A DNA stretch of 32,557 nucleotides from the NCBI RefSeq assembly GCF_950066645.1, contig NZ_CATMFB010000024.1, forward strand, positions 1-32,557, written 5' to 3'. Position 1 is the first letter of the stretch, and each line of letters begins with the position of its first letter. This document shows, piece after piece, positions 25,569 through 32,557 of the stretch. Source of the DNA: an uncultured Thalassolituus sp. (GTDB lineage Bacteria > Pseudomonadota > Gammaproteobacteria > Pseudomonadales > Oceanobacteraceae). The notes under the pieces were generated by a model, which ran no database searches, had not been told where the DNA came from, and saw only the letters and a program-made list of their open reading frames with translations. A program made the translations under genes and the position numbers.

Positions 25569-26363
25569 TCATGACGTTCGCATCGAATAGGTCCGCTCGT
25601 GCAGCAGGTCTCGCACTTCCTCTTCACTCAGAGCCGCAAGCTCGCTGGCTTCAATCCGGTCTCCGATGCCGAGGCGGATTTCGCTCTTCTGCTTTTTCAG
25701 AAATTCTGCAGGAATACGCAACGTGCGCAGCATTGGGTGCAGCTTACCAAGCAGGTGGAAGCTCAGGCTGTTCTCGCCGTCAAAATAGACAGGCACAACA
25801 GGAACATCTGCCCGTTTAATCAAACGCATACTCGATAGTGACCACTCACGATCACGGACGCCTTTCTGCCCAGGATACCAGGTGGATACTTCGCCCGCCG
25901 GGAACAAGCCAAGCCCAAGTCCTTTATTCAGTTGCTCGAGTGACTTCTGTGTACCGCCCATGCCTTTGGGACCGCTGTTCTCAAAGGGGTTTACCGTAAT
26001 AAACAGGTCGGAGATGGGTTCAAAGTACGCCAGCAGAAAGTTGGCAACGGCACGGAACTCCGGCCGTATCCGCCCGATAATCAGCAGCAGAATAATTCCG
26101 TCGAGAAAGCCGAACGGGTGATTGGATACGGTAATGAAAGGGCCTTCCGCAGGAATTGACTCAATCAGTTTTTCTTTGTCGTAGACGAGATCCATTTCCA
26201 GTGCACGGAGTGCATCTTCGATCATGTCGATGCCTTCTTTGTGCTCAAGACCTTCCCAGATCCGGGTCAGAACGGGTCCCTTGAGCAGCGAAAGAATGAA
26301 ATCTGTTTTTCTGGCAGACAGGCCTGTGGCTTTCATCAGGCCTTCACGATCAATCAATTGCAT
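25569..26363 (-). CDS. Lysophospholipid/1-acylglycerol-3-phosphate acyltransferase-like protein
   Basis: The protein is 264 residues. The acyltransferase motif is NHPFGFLDG (His82, Asp88), the H-x5-D form typical of the hemolysin-like/OlsA-like branch rather than the HX4D of classical PlsC. Block III is LFPAGEVS (about 153-160). The middle contains VNPFENSGPKGMGG, another conserved substrate-loop region of this branch. It has no N-terminal signal but is amphipathic, so it is probably peripheral to the inner membrane. Relatives acylate lysophospholipids or lyso-ornithine lipids; no OlsB-like partner is adjacent, so the acceptor is open. GAGGA is 9 bases before ATG 26363. Confidence 0.85.
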   Translation of the reverse strand: MQLIDREGLMKATGLSARKTDFILSLLKGPVLTRIWEGLEHKEGIDMIEDALRALEMDLVYDKEKLIESIPAEGPFITVSNHPFGFLDGIILLLIIGRIRPEFRAVANFLLAYFEPISDLFITVNPFENSGPKGMGGTQKSLEQLNKGLGLGLFPAGEVSTWYPGQKGVRDREWSLSSMRLIKRADVPVVPVYFDGENSLSFHLLGKLHPMLRTLRIPAEFLKKQKSEIRLGIGDRIEASELAALSEEEVRDLLHERTYSMRTS

Positions 26364-26391
26364 GAATCTGCATCCTCAGAACAATGGGCGG

Positions 26392-26398
26392 TATAATA
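26392..26398. promoter_or_regulatory. Overlapping divergent -10 elements
   Basis: TATAAT at 26392-26397 on the plus strand serves the flavoprotein gene. TATTAT on the minus strand (complement of 26393-26398) lies 16 bases from TTGCCC and could serve the acyltransferase gene. The two -10 boxes overlap almost completely, so the promoters should be mutually exclusive. The plus-strand -35 is weak. A GCCCC/GGGGC hairpin (26406-26418) lies in the plus-strand leader. Confidence 0.5.
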
Positions 26399-26450
26399 TC
26401 AGCCGGCCCCGGTGGGGCAAGTTACGATAAATGCGATGTGAGGTTATGTA

Positions 26451-27635
26451 ATGTCTGGCAAGACCGATGTTCTGATAATAGGGGCGGGAGCTGCTGGTCT
26501 GTTCTGTGCTGCGCTTGCCGGTCAGAGAGGGCGCCGTGTCGTCGTGCTGGATCATGCAAATAAGCCAGGAAAGAAAATTCTCATGTCTGGCGGTGGTCGC
26601 TGTAATTTCACTAATTACTATATCGAGCCCGAACGTTACCTCAGCCACAACCCACATTTCTGCAAAAGCGCCCTGAGTCGTTATACCCAATGGGACTTTA
26701 TCGAACTGGTGACTAAGCACGGTATTCCGTTTCACGAGAAAAAAGATGGTCAGCTGTTCTGTGACAATAAAGCCTCCGACATTCTGAATATGCTCCTCAC
26801 TGAGTGTGAGCAGGGTGGAGTCGACATCCGGATGAATACTCAAATTGAAGCGGTCAGTCATAACGGAGCTGAATTCAGTGTGACGACTCAGACCGGAAAG
26901 TGGAACGCTGAGAGCCTGGTGATTGCTACCGGAGGGCCTTCAATCCCGACGTTAGGTGCCAGTGGTTTTGGGTACGAGATAGCCCGTCAGTTTGAGCATG
27001 AGGTCTATGCCCCACGCGCAGGCCTGGTGCCATTCACCATCACGGATGACAACAAAGCGCTGTGTTCGGCGTTGTCGGGCACCGCGCTGCCTGTGACGGT
27101 GGGCTGTAACGGGAAGTTCTTCAGTGACGACATGCTTTTCACTCATCGGGGGCTGAGCGGGCCCGCCATGCTGCAGATATCGTCCTATTGGCGCGAAGGC
27201 GATTTTATCGACATCGACCTGCTTCCATCGGTCGATGTGGCGCAACATCTGCAGGCGCAGAGAACTGAGCGGCCGAAGGTGCATATACAGACCTGGCTGG
27301 CCGAGTTGACGACGCAGAAGTTCGCAGAGCAATGGCTGGCCGCCCTGAATATAGAGAATCGTGCTCTGGCAGAGTTCGGTGGCGAAAAGGCAGAACGGTT
27401 GATTCATTCTTTACAGCATTGGCTGGTACGCCCCGCAGGCACAGAAGGCTACCGGACTGCTGAAGTGGCGTTAGGGGGCGTGAACACGGATGAGCTGTCT
27501 TCTCGCACTATGGCGTCGAAAAAAGTCCCCGGGCTGTATTTCATTGGTGAGGTCGTGGATGTCACAGGACATCTGGGCGGGTTTAACTTCCAGTGGGCCT
27601 GGGCCAGCGCCGCAGCTGCCGCAGAGGCTATCTGA
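26451..27635 (+). CDS. HI0933-family FAD-dependent oxidoreductase (YhiN-like flavoprotein)
   Basis: The protein is 394 residues, the usual length. The N-terminal dinucleotide fold is DVLIIGAGAAGLFCA (GxGxxG at 11-16), followed by GKKILMSGGGRCNFTN, the diagnostic HI0933/YhiN sequence. Further markers are VIATGGPSIPTLGASGFGY, FTHRGLSGPAML and the C-terminal FAD-binding GLYFIGEVVDVTGHLGGFNF. The biochemical role of this widespread family is not established; some relatives are annotated as aminoacetone oxidases. GAGG (26440-26443) is 7 bases before the ATG. It is a single-gene unit, divergent from the acyltransferase. Confidence 0.92.
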   Translation: MSGKTDVLIIGAGAAGLFCAALAGQRGRRVVVLDHANKPGKKILMSGGGRCNFTNYYIEPERYLSHNPHFCKSALSRYTQWDFIELVTKHGIPFHEKKDGQLFCDNKASDILNMLLTECEQGGVDIRMNTQIEAVSHNGAEFSVTTQTGKWNAESLVIATGGPSIPTLGASGFGYEIARQFEHEVYAPRAGLVPFTITDDNKALCSALSGTALPVTVGCNGKFFSDDMLFTHRGLSGPAMLQISSYWREGDFIDIDLLPSVDVAQHLQAQRTERPKVHIQTWLAELTTQKFAEQWLAALNIENRALAEFGGEKAERLIHSLQHWLVRPAGTEGYRTAEVALGGVNTDELSSRTMASKKVPGLYFIGEVVDVTGHLGGFNFQWAWASAAAAAEAI

Positions 27636-27872
27636 CAGGAAAAATTTCAGGCTGACAATCCGGACTGCCTGAAGACACTCCATATTCCTCCTCGTTCTAT
27701 AACTCAACAGTAATTCAGGCATCTCAGAATACTTCGTGCTCCTGTGATGTCTGATTGACGTTATTTTGATTGCTTCGCGTCGGAAATGTGACAGTCAGTC
27801 TGTGAGGAGTGATTCTTCATAATCCGGCCCTGTTGGAAAACAAAGGTCTGGCCCATCGAAGGCGTTCAGCTT
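27636..27872. other. Intergenic region before the H-NOX operon
   Basis: No gene is seen. TTCAGGC (27646-27652) and GCCTGAA (27667-27673) form a 7-bp stem with a 14-base loop. A T-run would follow only if it is read on the minus strand, so as a terminator for the plus-strand flavoprotein gene it is weak. The right half carries the regulatory DNA of the following operon. Confidence 0.45.
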
Positions 27873-27883
27873 GTCTAGACTGA
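27873..27883 (+). promoter_or_regulatory. GTCTAGACTGA element upstream of the H-NOX operon
   Basis: GTCTAGACTGA is identical to the element at 24035-24045 and sits at a comparable distance before the start codon. It could be an RpoS-like or sigma-70 -10 (TTGTCTAGACT) or an operator with palindromic core GTCTAGAC. No good -35 is seen 17 bases upstream. Confidence 0.45.
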
Positions 27884-27911
27884 GGATAAGTAGGTCCAAC
27901 GGAGCGCCTGA

Positions 27912-29267
27912 ATGTCGTTTTCTTCCTCAGTCAAAGTTACCACAACACCGGATAATGCCCCGGTGGTGTTACTGGTCGACGATGAAGAAGAGATCCTGCG
28001 GGCTCTCACTATGCTGCTCACTCCCCTCAATGCCCGCATTCTCACCGCAGAATCCGCCGAGAGTGGTCTTCACCTATTAGAATCAGCCATCCCGGTGGTT
28101 GTGATTTCTGATATGCGTATGTCGGGGATGGACGGTGCCGATTTTCTGGGTGAGGTCGCGCGCCGGATGCCAGACACGACACGGCTGCTGATCACTGGCC
28201 AGGTGGACACAGACACCACATTGAAGGCGATCAATACCGGACAGGTTCATCGCTTTATTCCTAAGCCCTGGAACGACGCAGAGTTGAAAAAGCTGGTGGC
28301 GGATGCCGTAAAAGGGCACATGCTGGAGCTGCGTAACCAGAAACTTCAGGGGGAGCTCAAACAACGCAATGACGAGCTGGCTGAGTTAAATGCGACGCTT
28401 GAGAAGCGTGTCTCTGATCGTACCGAAGAATTGCGTCTCCACGCCCGTCTGATTGAGCATGCCTTCAGTGACCTGCAGAAAAGCTACGGGCATGTACTGC
28501 GCCTGGCAACGTCTCTGGCGGTGTTAAGAGACCCGAAGGGAAGTACCACGGCTGGCTTGCGGGCTGAAATGGCGGCTTCGCTGGCTGAGGCTGCGGGTTT
28601 GGGCGAGCAGGACATCCGCAGTGTCAGAGATGCTGCCATGCTGGCAGATCTGGGGACTATTGGTCTGCCCGATGAGCTGCTAACGAAACCCTTCACGGAC
28701 TTTGACGGCGAAGACCTGAGGCTGTTCTCGCAATCGCCTGTGCTGGCCGAGGCGGCCCTGATGGGTGTCCCCGGGATGCAGCAGGCCGCCGTGATGCTCC
28801 GCCATCAGTTTGAGCGCTTCGACGGGTCCGGTTACCCGGATAACCTTACGTCAGAAAACATTCCGGTTGGGTCACGTATTATTTCTCTCGTTCGTGACTA
28901 CACTGATTTTATCCGGGGGCGTTTCAATGGTGTTGAGATGACCCCCGCAGCTGCGCGCGCCGAACTGCTGAACCAGGCCAGCCGATATGACGCCAGGCTT
29001 CTGGCTGTGTTCTGCGAACAGTGTGGGGCATTCGTCACGGCGCCTTTAGTGGCCGACGAGAAAAGGCTGAATGCTGCTGATCTTGAACCTGGAATGGTTC
29101 TGGCGGACGACCTGTTCAGTGAGCGGGGTATGATCCTGCTGACCAAAGGTCACACATTGACAGATGAGCTGATCGGTAAGCTCCGGAGTCTGCAGAGCTG
29201 TACTGGGCGGGAGCTTGATATCCGCGTGCGCCGCGATCAGTCCGAACTGGAATCTACAGGGGCATGA
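27912..29267 (+). CDS. Response regulator with degenerate HD-GYP domain (HnoD-like)
   Basis: The protein is 451 residues. The receiver domain (about 17-135) has DDEEE acids (23-27), phosphoacceptor Asp67 in VISDMRM, and Lys118 in FIPKPW. A coiled coil runs over about 137-180. The HD-GYP-like domain (about 185-370) is recognisable by IGLPDELLTKP and ERFDGSGYP, but the metal ligands are gone: HDxGK reads ADLGT (245-249) and the HHExxDG site reads QFERFDG. The C-terminal part (385-440) has LEPGMVLADDLF, a common tail of such regulators. Phosphodiesterase activity is therefore unlikely. HnoD of Shewanella, a degenerate HD-GYP regulator of the H-NOX pathway, is the best analogue by architecture. 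GGAG is 7 bases before the ATG. The H-NOX gene follows after one base. Confidence 0.88.
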   Translation: MSFSSSVKVTTTPDNAPVVLLVDDEEEILRALTMLLTPLNARILTAESAESGLHLLESAIPVVVISDMRMSGMDGADFLGEVARRMPDTTRLLITGQVDTDTTLKAINTGQVHRFIPKPWNDAELKKLVADAVKGHMLELRNQKLQGELKQRNDELAELNATLEKRVSDRTEELRLHARLIEHAFSDLQKSYGHVLRLATSLAVLRDPKGSTTAGLRAEMAASLAEAAGLGEQDIRSVRDAAMLADLGTIGLPDELLTKPFTDFDGEDLRLFSQSPVLAEAALMGVPGMQQAAVMLRHQFERFDGSGYPDNLTSENIPVGSRIISLVRDYTDFIRGRFNGVEMTPAAARAELLNQASRYDARLLAVFCEQCGAFVTAPLVADEKRLNAADLEPGMVLADDLFSERGMILLTKGHTLTDELIGKLRSLQSCTGRELDIRVRRDQSELESTGA

Positions 29268-29268
29268 C

Positions 29269-29817
29269 ATGAAAGGTGTAGTGTTCGATATTCTCAGAGA
29301 CATGGTCGAAGAACAGTTTGGCCTCGAGGGCTGGAACGCGCTTCTTGAGAAAGCCGGGTCCGATGGTCTCTATCTGTCTTCCGAAAGCTACCCTGATGCC
29401 GAGATGACAAAGCTGGTGGTGGTTGCTTGTGAATTTACCGGTATGGAGCAGGAGGCACTACTTCGTCACTTCGGTAAATACATGGTCAAACAGTTCTACG
29501 ATCGCTTCCCTTCTTTTTTTGATAACTGCACTGGGCTGCTCGAATTCCTCGCGTCGGTTGATCGCATTGTGCATGTCGAAGTCCTGAAGTTGTATCCGGA
29601 TGCCAATCTGCCGCGCTTTAACTACGATCAGCGTCCTGGGTCGATTCTGATGGAGTACCACTCCAAACGAAGAATGTGCTGGTTGGCTGAGGGCCTGATT
29701 CTGGGCTCTGCAGAGCATTTTAAGGAACCGATCCGGATTACCCACGATGTCTGTATGCACAAGGGTGATGAGTCTTGCCATATTCAGGTTGATTTAGTGG
29801 AGTCAGATGATGGCTGA
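29269..29817 (+). CDS. hnoX: H-NOX heme nitric-oxide sensor
   Basis: The protein is 182 residues, a stand-alone heme-NO-binding domain of typical length, starting MKGVVFDILRDMVEEQFG. Proximal heme ligand His102 is in VHVEVLKLYP, Pro115 in LPRF, and the heme-propionate motif Y-x-S-x-R is YHSKR (130-134). Cys137, His159, Cys162 and Cys170 have the spacing of the zinc/redox site of Vibrio and Shewanella H-NOX. No distal Tyr for O2 binding is obvious, so NO selectivity is expected. It senses NO in the cytoplasm and controls the adjacent kinase. The frame is open upstream, but ATG 29269, one base after the preceding stop, gives the proper N-terminus. It overlaps the kinase gene by 11 bases. Confidence 0.96.
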   Translation: MKGVVFDILRDMVEEQFGLEGWNALLEKAGSDGLYLSSESYPDAEMTKLVVVACEFTGMEQEALLRHFGKYMVKQFYDRFPSFFDNCTGLLEFLASVDRIVHVEVLKLYPDANLPRFNYDQRPGSILMEYHSKRRMCWLAEGLILGSAEHFKEPIRITHDVCMHKGDESCHIQVDLVESDDG

Positions 29818-30754
29818 CGATTACAAAGACGCCTATCTGAGAGAGAAAGAGCTGCGCAAGCTGGCCGAGCAGAAGCTGGAAGATAAGTCTCGTGAATTGT
29901 ACGAGTCATTCGAGGCGCTGAAAGCGGCCAACAGCAGCATGCAGGAAAACCAGAAGGCGATGGTTCACAACGAAAAAATGGCGTCTCTGGGGGTGTTGTC
30001 TGCAGGGGTCGCGCACGAGATTAATAACCCCATTGGCTTTATTTACAGTAACTTCTGCACGATGGCGGAAGGGATGTCAGATATCAATACCTTCGTCTTT
30101 ACGATGGATCAGCTGGTAAACAGTGGAGCTGACGCAGAGACGATCCGTAACGCCTGGCGCGAAGGACTGACCCGTCACGATGTCGAGTATCTGTTGATGG
30201 ACTTCGAAAGCCTGACCTCAGAAACCATTGAGGGGCTCGAACGGGTGAAGCAGATCGTCGCCGATCTCAAATCCTTCACCCGGGAAGACAGCGGTGATAT
30301 GGACATGGTTGACGTTAACGAGTGTGTCCGTGGTGCGGTCAACATCCTCAGTAACCAGACCAAGTATCACGCCCAGGTCATCGTTGATTACGCCGACGAT
30401 CTGCCTAAGGTCCGGGGCTACTTTGGCAAGCTGAACCAGGTATTCACCAACATGATCGCCAACGCGAATCAGGCGGTCAGCGAGAATGGCGAAATACACA
30501 TCACCACCCGGATGAAGGATGAGCGTGTCGAGATTTCTTTCCGGGACAACGGATGTGGCATCAGCGAGACCAATATGAAGCTTCTGTTCACCCCCTTCTT
30601 TACCACTAAACCGGTGGGGCAGGGGACGGGACTTGGGCTATCCATTTCCCATGGGTTCATTGAAGAGCACAATGGCGAAATCCGCGTCGAGAGTGAGATC
30701 GGCGTAGGAACCACCTTCCTGATATACCTGCCAGCAGCGGACCAGGATCAGTGA
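29807..30754 (+). CDS. hnoK: H-NOX-associated soluble histidine kinase (HnoK-like)
   Basis: The protein is 315 residues with no membrane segment. A Lys/Glu-rich N-terminal coiled coil (about 8-55) leads into HisKA with GVLSAGVAHEINNPIGFIYS (phospho-His70). The HATPase_c domain has N box NMIANANQAV, G1 DNGCGI, F box FTPFFTTKP and G2 GTGLGLSIS. In known systems NO-bound H-NOX inhibits autophosphorylation of this kinase. It lacks its own sensor domain, so H-NOX is the obvious partner. ATG 29807 overlaps the hnoX end; ATG 29810 is equally possible, with GGAG at 29796-29799. The stop lies in a perfect hairpin. The likely phosphorylation target in the window is the first gene of the operon. Confidence 0.94.
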   Translation: MMADDYKDAYLREKELRKLAEQKLEDKSRELYESFEALKAANSSMQENQKAMVHNEKMASLGVLSAGVAHEINNPIGFIYSNFCTMAEGMSDINTFVFTMDQLVNSGADAETIRNAWREGLTRHDVEYLLMDFESLTSETIEGLERVKQIVADLKSFTREDSGDMDMVDVNECVRGAVNILSNQTKYHAQVIVDYADDLPKVRGYFGKLNQVFTNMIANANQAVSENGEIHITTRMKDERVEISFRDNGCGISETNMKLLFTPFFTTKPVGQGTGLGLSISHGFIEEHNGEIRVESEIGVGTTFLIYLPAADQDQ

Positions 30755-30759
30755 TCCTG
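30743..30759 (+). terminator. Hairpin over the stop codon of the kinase gene
   Basis: CAGGATC (30743-30749) pairs with GATCCTG (30753-30759), loop AGT, with the TGA stop at the loop edge. No T-run follows. The central string GGATC-nGT-GATCC is the same design as the hairpin at 2595-2623. It could be a 3'-end hairpin or a weak terminator. Confidence 0.4.
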
Positions 30760-30787
30760 ACCGCTCTCTTCTGGCATTCATACAAAA

Positions 30788-30809
30788 AATAGTACACATA
30801 GATACTATT
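30788..30809. promoter_or_regulatory. Inverted repeat upstream of aceA, candidate operator
   Basis: AATAGTA (30788-30794) and TACTATT (30803-30809) are perfect inverted repeats spaced by 8 bases, centred about 120 bases before the aceA ATG in an AT-rich stretch. The form fits a dimeric regulator site, and the regulator is unknown. The rest of the 163-base gap (30755-30917) must contain the aceA promoter, but no clear -35/-10 pair stands out. Confidence 0.4.
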
Positions 30810-30917
30810 GATTTTAATTATGAGTGCCAAAGCACTAACATTCGCATGTCCTAAGTATCAGGCCAGCCCCGGTTAGTCTGAATAACTTTTACTACCCACT
30901 CTTTGAAGGATTGACTC

Positions 30918-32510
30918 ATGTCGACTTACCAAGAAGATATCAAAGCGCTTGAAGGCGTTATCGGTGGCAACGAATTCTGGGGTGCTATCAGCCCAGAGTC
31001 TGCGGCACGTATGCGTCAGCAGAACAAATTCAAAACTGGTCTGGATATCGCTCGTTACACTGCCAAAATCATGCGTGAAGACATGGCAGAGTTCGACAAA
31101 GACAAAACCAAGTACACTCAGTCTCTGGGCTGCTGGCACGGTTTTGTAGGTCAGCAGAAGCTGATCTCTATCAAGAAGCACTTTGGTACTACTAAGCGTC
31201 GTTACCTGTACCTGTCTGGTTGGATGGTAGCTGCTCTGCGTTCTGACTTCGGTCCTCTGCCTGACCAGTCTATGCACGAGAAAACTGCTGTAGCTTCTCT
31301 GGTTAACGAACTGTACACCTTCCTGCGTCAGGCTGATGCACGTGAACTGGGTGGTCTGTTCCGCGCTCTGGACGCAGCTCGTGAAGCTGGCGATTCTGCA
31401 AAAGAAGCAGAAATCCTGAACCAGATCGACAACTACGAAACTCACATCGTACCTATCATTGCTGACATTGACGCTGGTTTCGGTAACGCTGAAGCGACTT
31501 ACCTGATGGCTAAGCAGATGATCGAAGCTGGTGCTTGCTGCCTGCAGATCGAAAACCAGGTTGCTGACGAGAAGCAGTGTGGTCACCAGGACGGTAAAGT
31601 AACCGTACCTCACAACGACTTCCACGCTAAGCTGCGCGCTCTGCGTTACGCTTTCCTGGAGCTGGGCGTTGACGACGGTGTTATCGTTGCACGTACTGAC
31701 TCTGAAGGCGCTGGCCTGACTAAAGAAATCGCAGTGGTTAAAGAGCCAGGCGATCAGGGTGACGTTTACAACTCTTACCTGGACGTTGAAGAAATCGACG
31801 TAGCTGACATGGCTGAAGGTGACGTTGTATTCAACCGTGGCGGCAAGCTGGTTCGTCCTAAGCGTCTGCCTTCTGGTCTGTACCAGTTCCGTCAGGGCAC
31901 TGGCCACGAGCGTTGCGTATTCGACTGTATCGAAGCTATCAACGCTGGTGCTGACCTGCTGTGGATCGAAACTGCAGTACCTACAGTTCACGAAATCAAA
32001 GGCATGATGGACGAAGTACGTAAAGTACACCCAGATGCGAAACTGGTTTACAACAACTCTCCATCATTCAACTGGACTCTGAACTTCCGTCAGCAGACCT
32101 ATGATGCATGGGCAGCCGAAGGTAAAGACGTTTCTGCATACGATCGTGCAAACCTGATGTCTGCTGAATACGACAACTCTGAGCTGTCTGCAGCTGCTGA
32201 CGAGCGTGTTAAGACTTTCCAGGCTGACACTTCTCGCGAAGCGAACGTATTCCACCACCTGATCACTCTGCCTACTTACCACACGACTGCACTGTCTGTG
32301 GACAACCTGGCTAAAGAGTACTTCGGTGAGCAGGGCATGCTGGGCTACGTTGCTGGCGTACAGCGTAAAGAGATCCGTCAAGGCATCGCTTGCGTTAAGC
32401 ACCAGAACATGGCTGGCTCTGACATGGGCGACGACCACAAAGAATACTTTGCTGGTGAGAACGCTCTGAAAGCCGGTGGTGCTAAGAACACTTCTAACCA
32501 GTTCTCTTAA
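30918..32510 (+). CDS. aceA: Isocitrate lyase (~530-residue type)
   Basis: It cleaves isocitrate to glyoxylate and succinate, the first step of the glyoxylate bypass needed for growth on acetate or fatty acids. The 530-residue protein belongs to the longer Pseudomonas-like subclass. The active-site loop reads DEKQCGHQDGK with catalytic Cys221, a KQCGH variant of KKCGH that is usual for this subclass. DIDAGFGN, ARTDSEGAG and NNSPSFNW (substrate binding) are also present. AAGGA (30906-30910) is 7 bases before ATG. Codon use is strongly biased (CTG, CGT, GCT, GAA), like rpsB/tsf and unlike the neighbouring kinase gene, so high expression is likely. It is monogenic with its own terminator; aceB/glcB is not in the window. 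Confidence 0.97.
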   Translation: MSTYQEDIKALEGVIGGNEFWGAISPESAARMRQQNKFKTGLDIARYTAKIMREDMAEFDKDKTKYTQSLGCWHGFVGQQKLISIKKHFGTTKRRYLYLSGWMVAALRSDFGPLPDQSMHEKTAVASLVNELYTFLRQADARELGGLFRALDAAREAGDSAKEAEILNQIDNYETHIVPIIADIDAGFGNAEATYLMAKQMIEAGACCLQIENQVADEKQCGHQDGKVTVPHNDFHAKLRALRYAFLELGVDDGVIVARTDSEGAGLTKEIAVVKEPGDQGDVYNSYLDVEEIDVADMAEGDVVFNRGGKLVRPKRLPSGLYQFRQGTGHERCVFDCIEAINAGADLLWIETAVPTVHEIKGMMDEVRKVHPDAKLVYNNSPSFNWTLNFRQQTYDAWAAEGKDVSAYDRANLMSAEYDNSELSAAADERVKTFQADTSREANVFHHLITLPTYHTTALSVDNLAKEYFGEQGMLGYVAGVQRKEIRQGIACVKHQNMAGSDMGDDHKEYFAGENALKAGGAKNTSNQFS

Positions 32511-32533
32511 GATCTGATTAGTTGTTCTTAAAG

Positions 32534-32557
32534 AAGCGGCCTACGGGCCGCTTTTTT
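32534..32557 (+). terminator. Rho-independent terminator of aceA
   Basis: AAGCGGCC (32534-32541) pairs with GGCCGCTT (32546-32553) around a TACG tetraloop (UNCG class, very stable). A T-run reaches the window edge. It starts 23 bases after the aceA stop. Confidence 0.93.

Noticed and set aside
29215-29268. Longer H-NOX start at 29215
   Set aside because: It overlaps the end of the preceding regulator gene and adds 18 residues before the conserved MKGVVFDIL start of the family.
30873-32030. 385-codon open frame on the minus strand opposite aceA
   Set aside because: The composition (Val/Ser/Phe/Thr/Gln-rich) mirrors the strongly biased codons of aceA. It has no ribosome binding site or recognisable motif, and aceA is unmistakable.

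Overview
The window looks like chromosomal DNA from a Gram-negative gammaproteobacterium, most likely a marine/aquatic member near Oceanospirillales or Pseudomonadales (inferred). The 5S rRNA tail is Pseudomonas-like. The rpsB-to-rnhB cell-envelope supercluster has the gammaproteobacterial order, and the isocitrate lyase is the ~530-residue Pseudomonas-type enzyme with a KQCGH active site. I see no insertion sequences, prophage genes, CRISPR arrays or tRNA genes.

Layout. (1) 1-190: the end of an rRNA operon, with the 3' part of a 5S rRNA gene, a terminator, a small hairpin stretch that looks like a collapsed second 5S gene, and a second terminator. (2) 398-2612: two exported proteins sharing a FilA/DUF6160-like N-terminal signature. 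(3) 2634-5815: an M48 lipoprotein metalloprotease (-), a SrmB-like DEAD-box helicase (+) with its own extended -10 promoter, and a pirin (-). (4) 5912-9384: map-glnD on the minus strand, divergent from (5) 9515-24011: rpsB-tsf-pyrH-frr-uppS-cdsA-dxr-rseP-bamA-skp-lpxD-fabZ-lpxA-lpxB-rnhB. This long plus-strand run covers translation factors, UMP kinase, isoprenoid/undecaprenyl and phospholipid synthesis, site-2 proteolysis, outer-membrane protein assembly and lipid A synthesis. Many junctions overlap by 4 bp. (6) 24085-27635: a methyl-accepting chemotaxis protein with a polytopic membrane sensor, a lysophospholipid-type acyltransferase (-), and a HI0933-family flavoprotein. (7) 27912-30754: a compact nitric-oxide signalling operon of a response regulator with a degenerate HD-GYP domain, an H-NOX heme sensor and a soluble histidine kinase. 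(8) 30918-32557: isocitrate lyase aceA and its terminator, which ends the window.

The most interesting part is the H-NOX operon. It has the same logic as the Shewanella H-NOX/HnoK/HnoD circuit: the NO-bound heme sensor controls a kinase that phosphorylates REC proteins governing cyclic-di-GMP. Here the degenerate HD-GYP regulator is transcribed first, directly with sensor and kinase, and no EAL phosphodiesterase lies in the window. An 11-bp element (GTCTAGACTGA) is shared between the upstream regions of this operon and of the chemoreceptor gene. Other points worth a look are an RNase HII whose GRG signature reads GAG, a BamA with an enlarged L6 loop, the FilA-like pair with recurrent CX7C loops, and the 5S relic.
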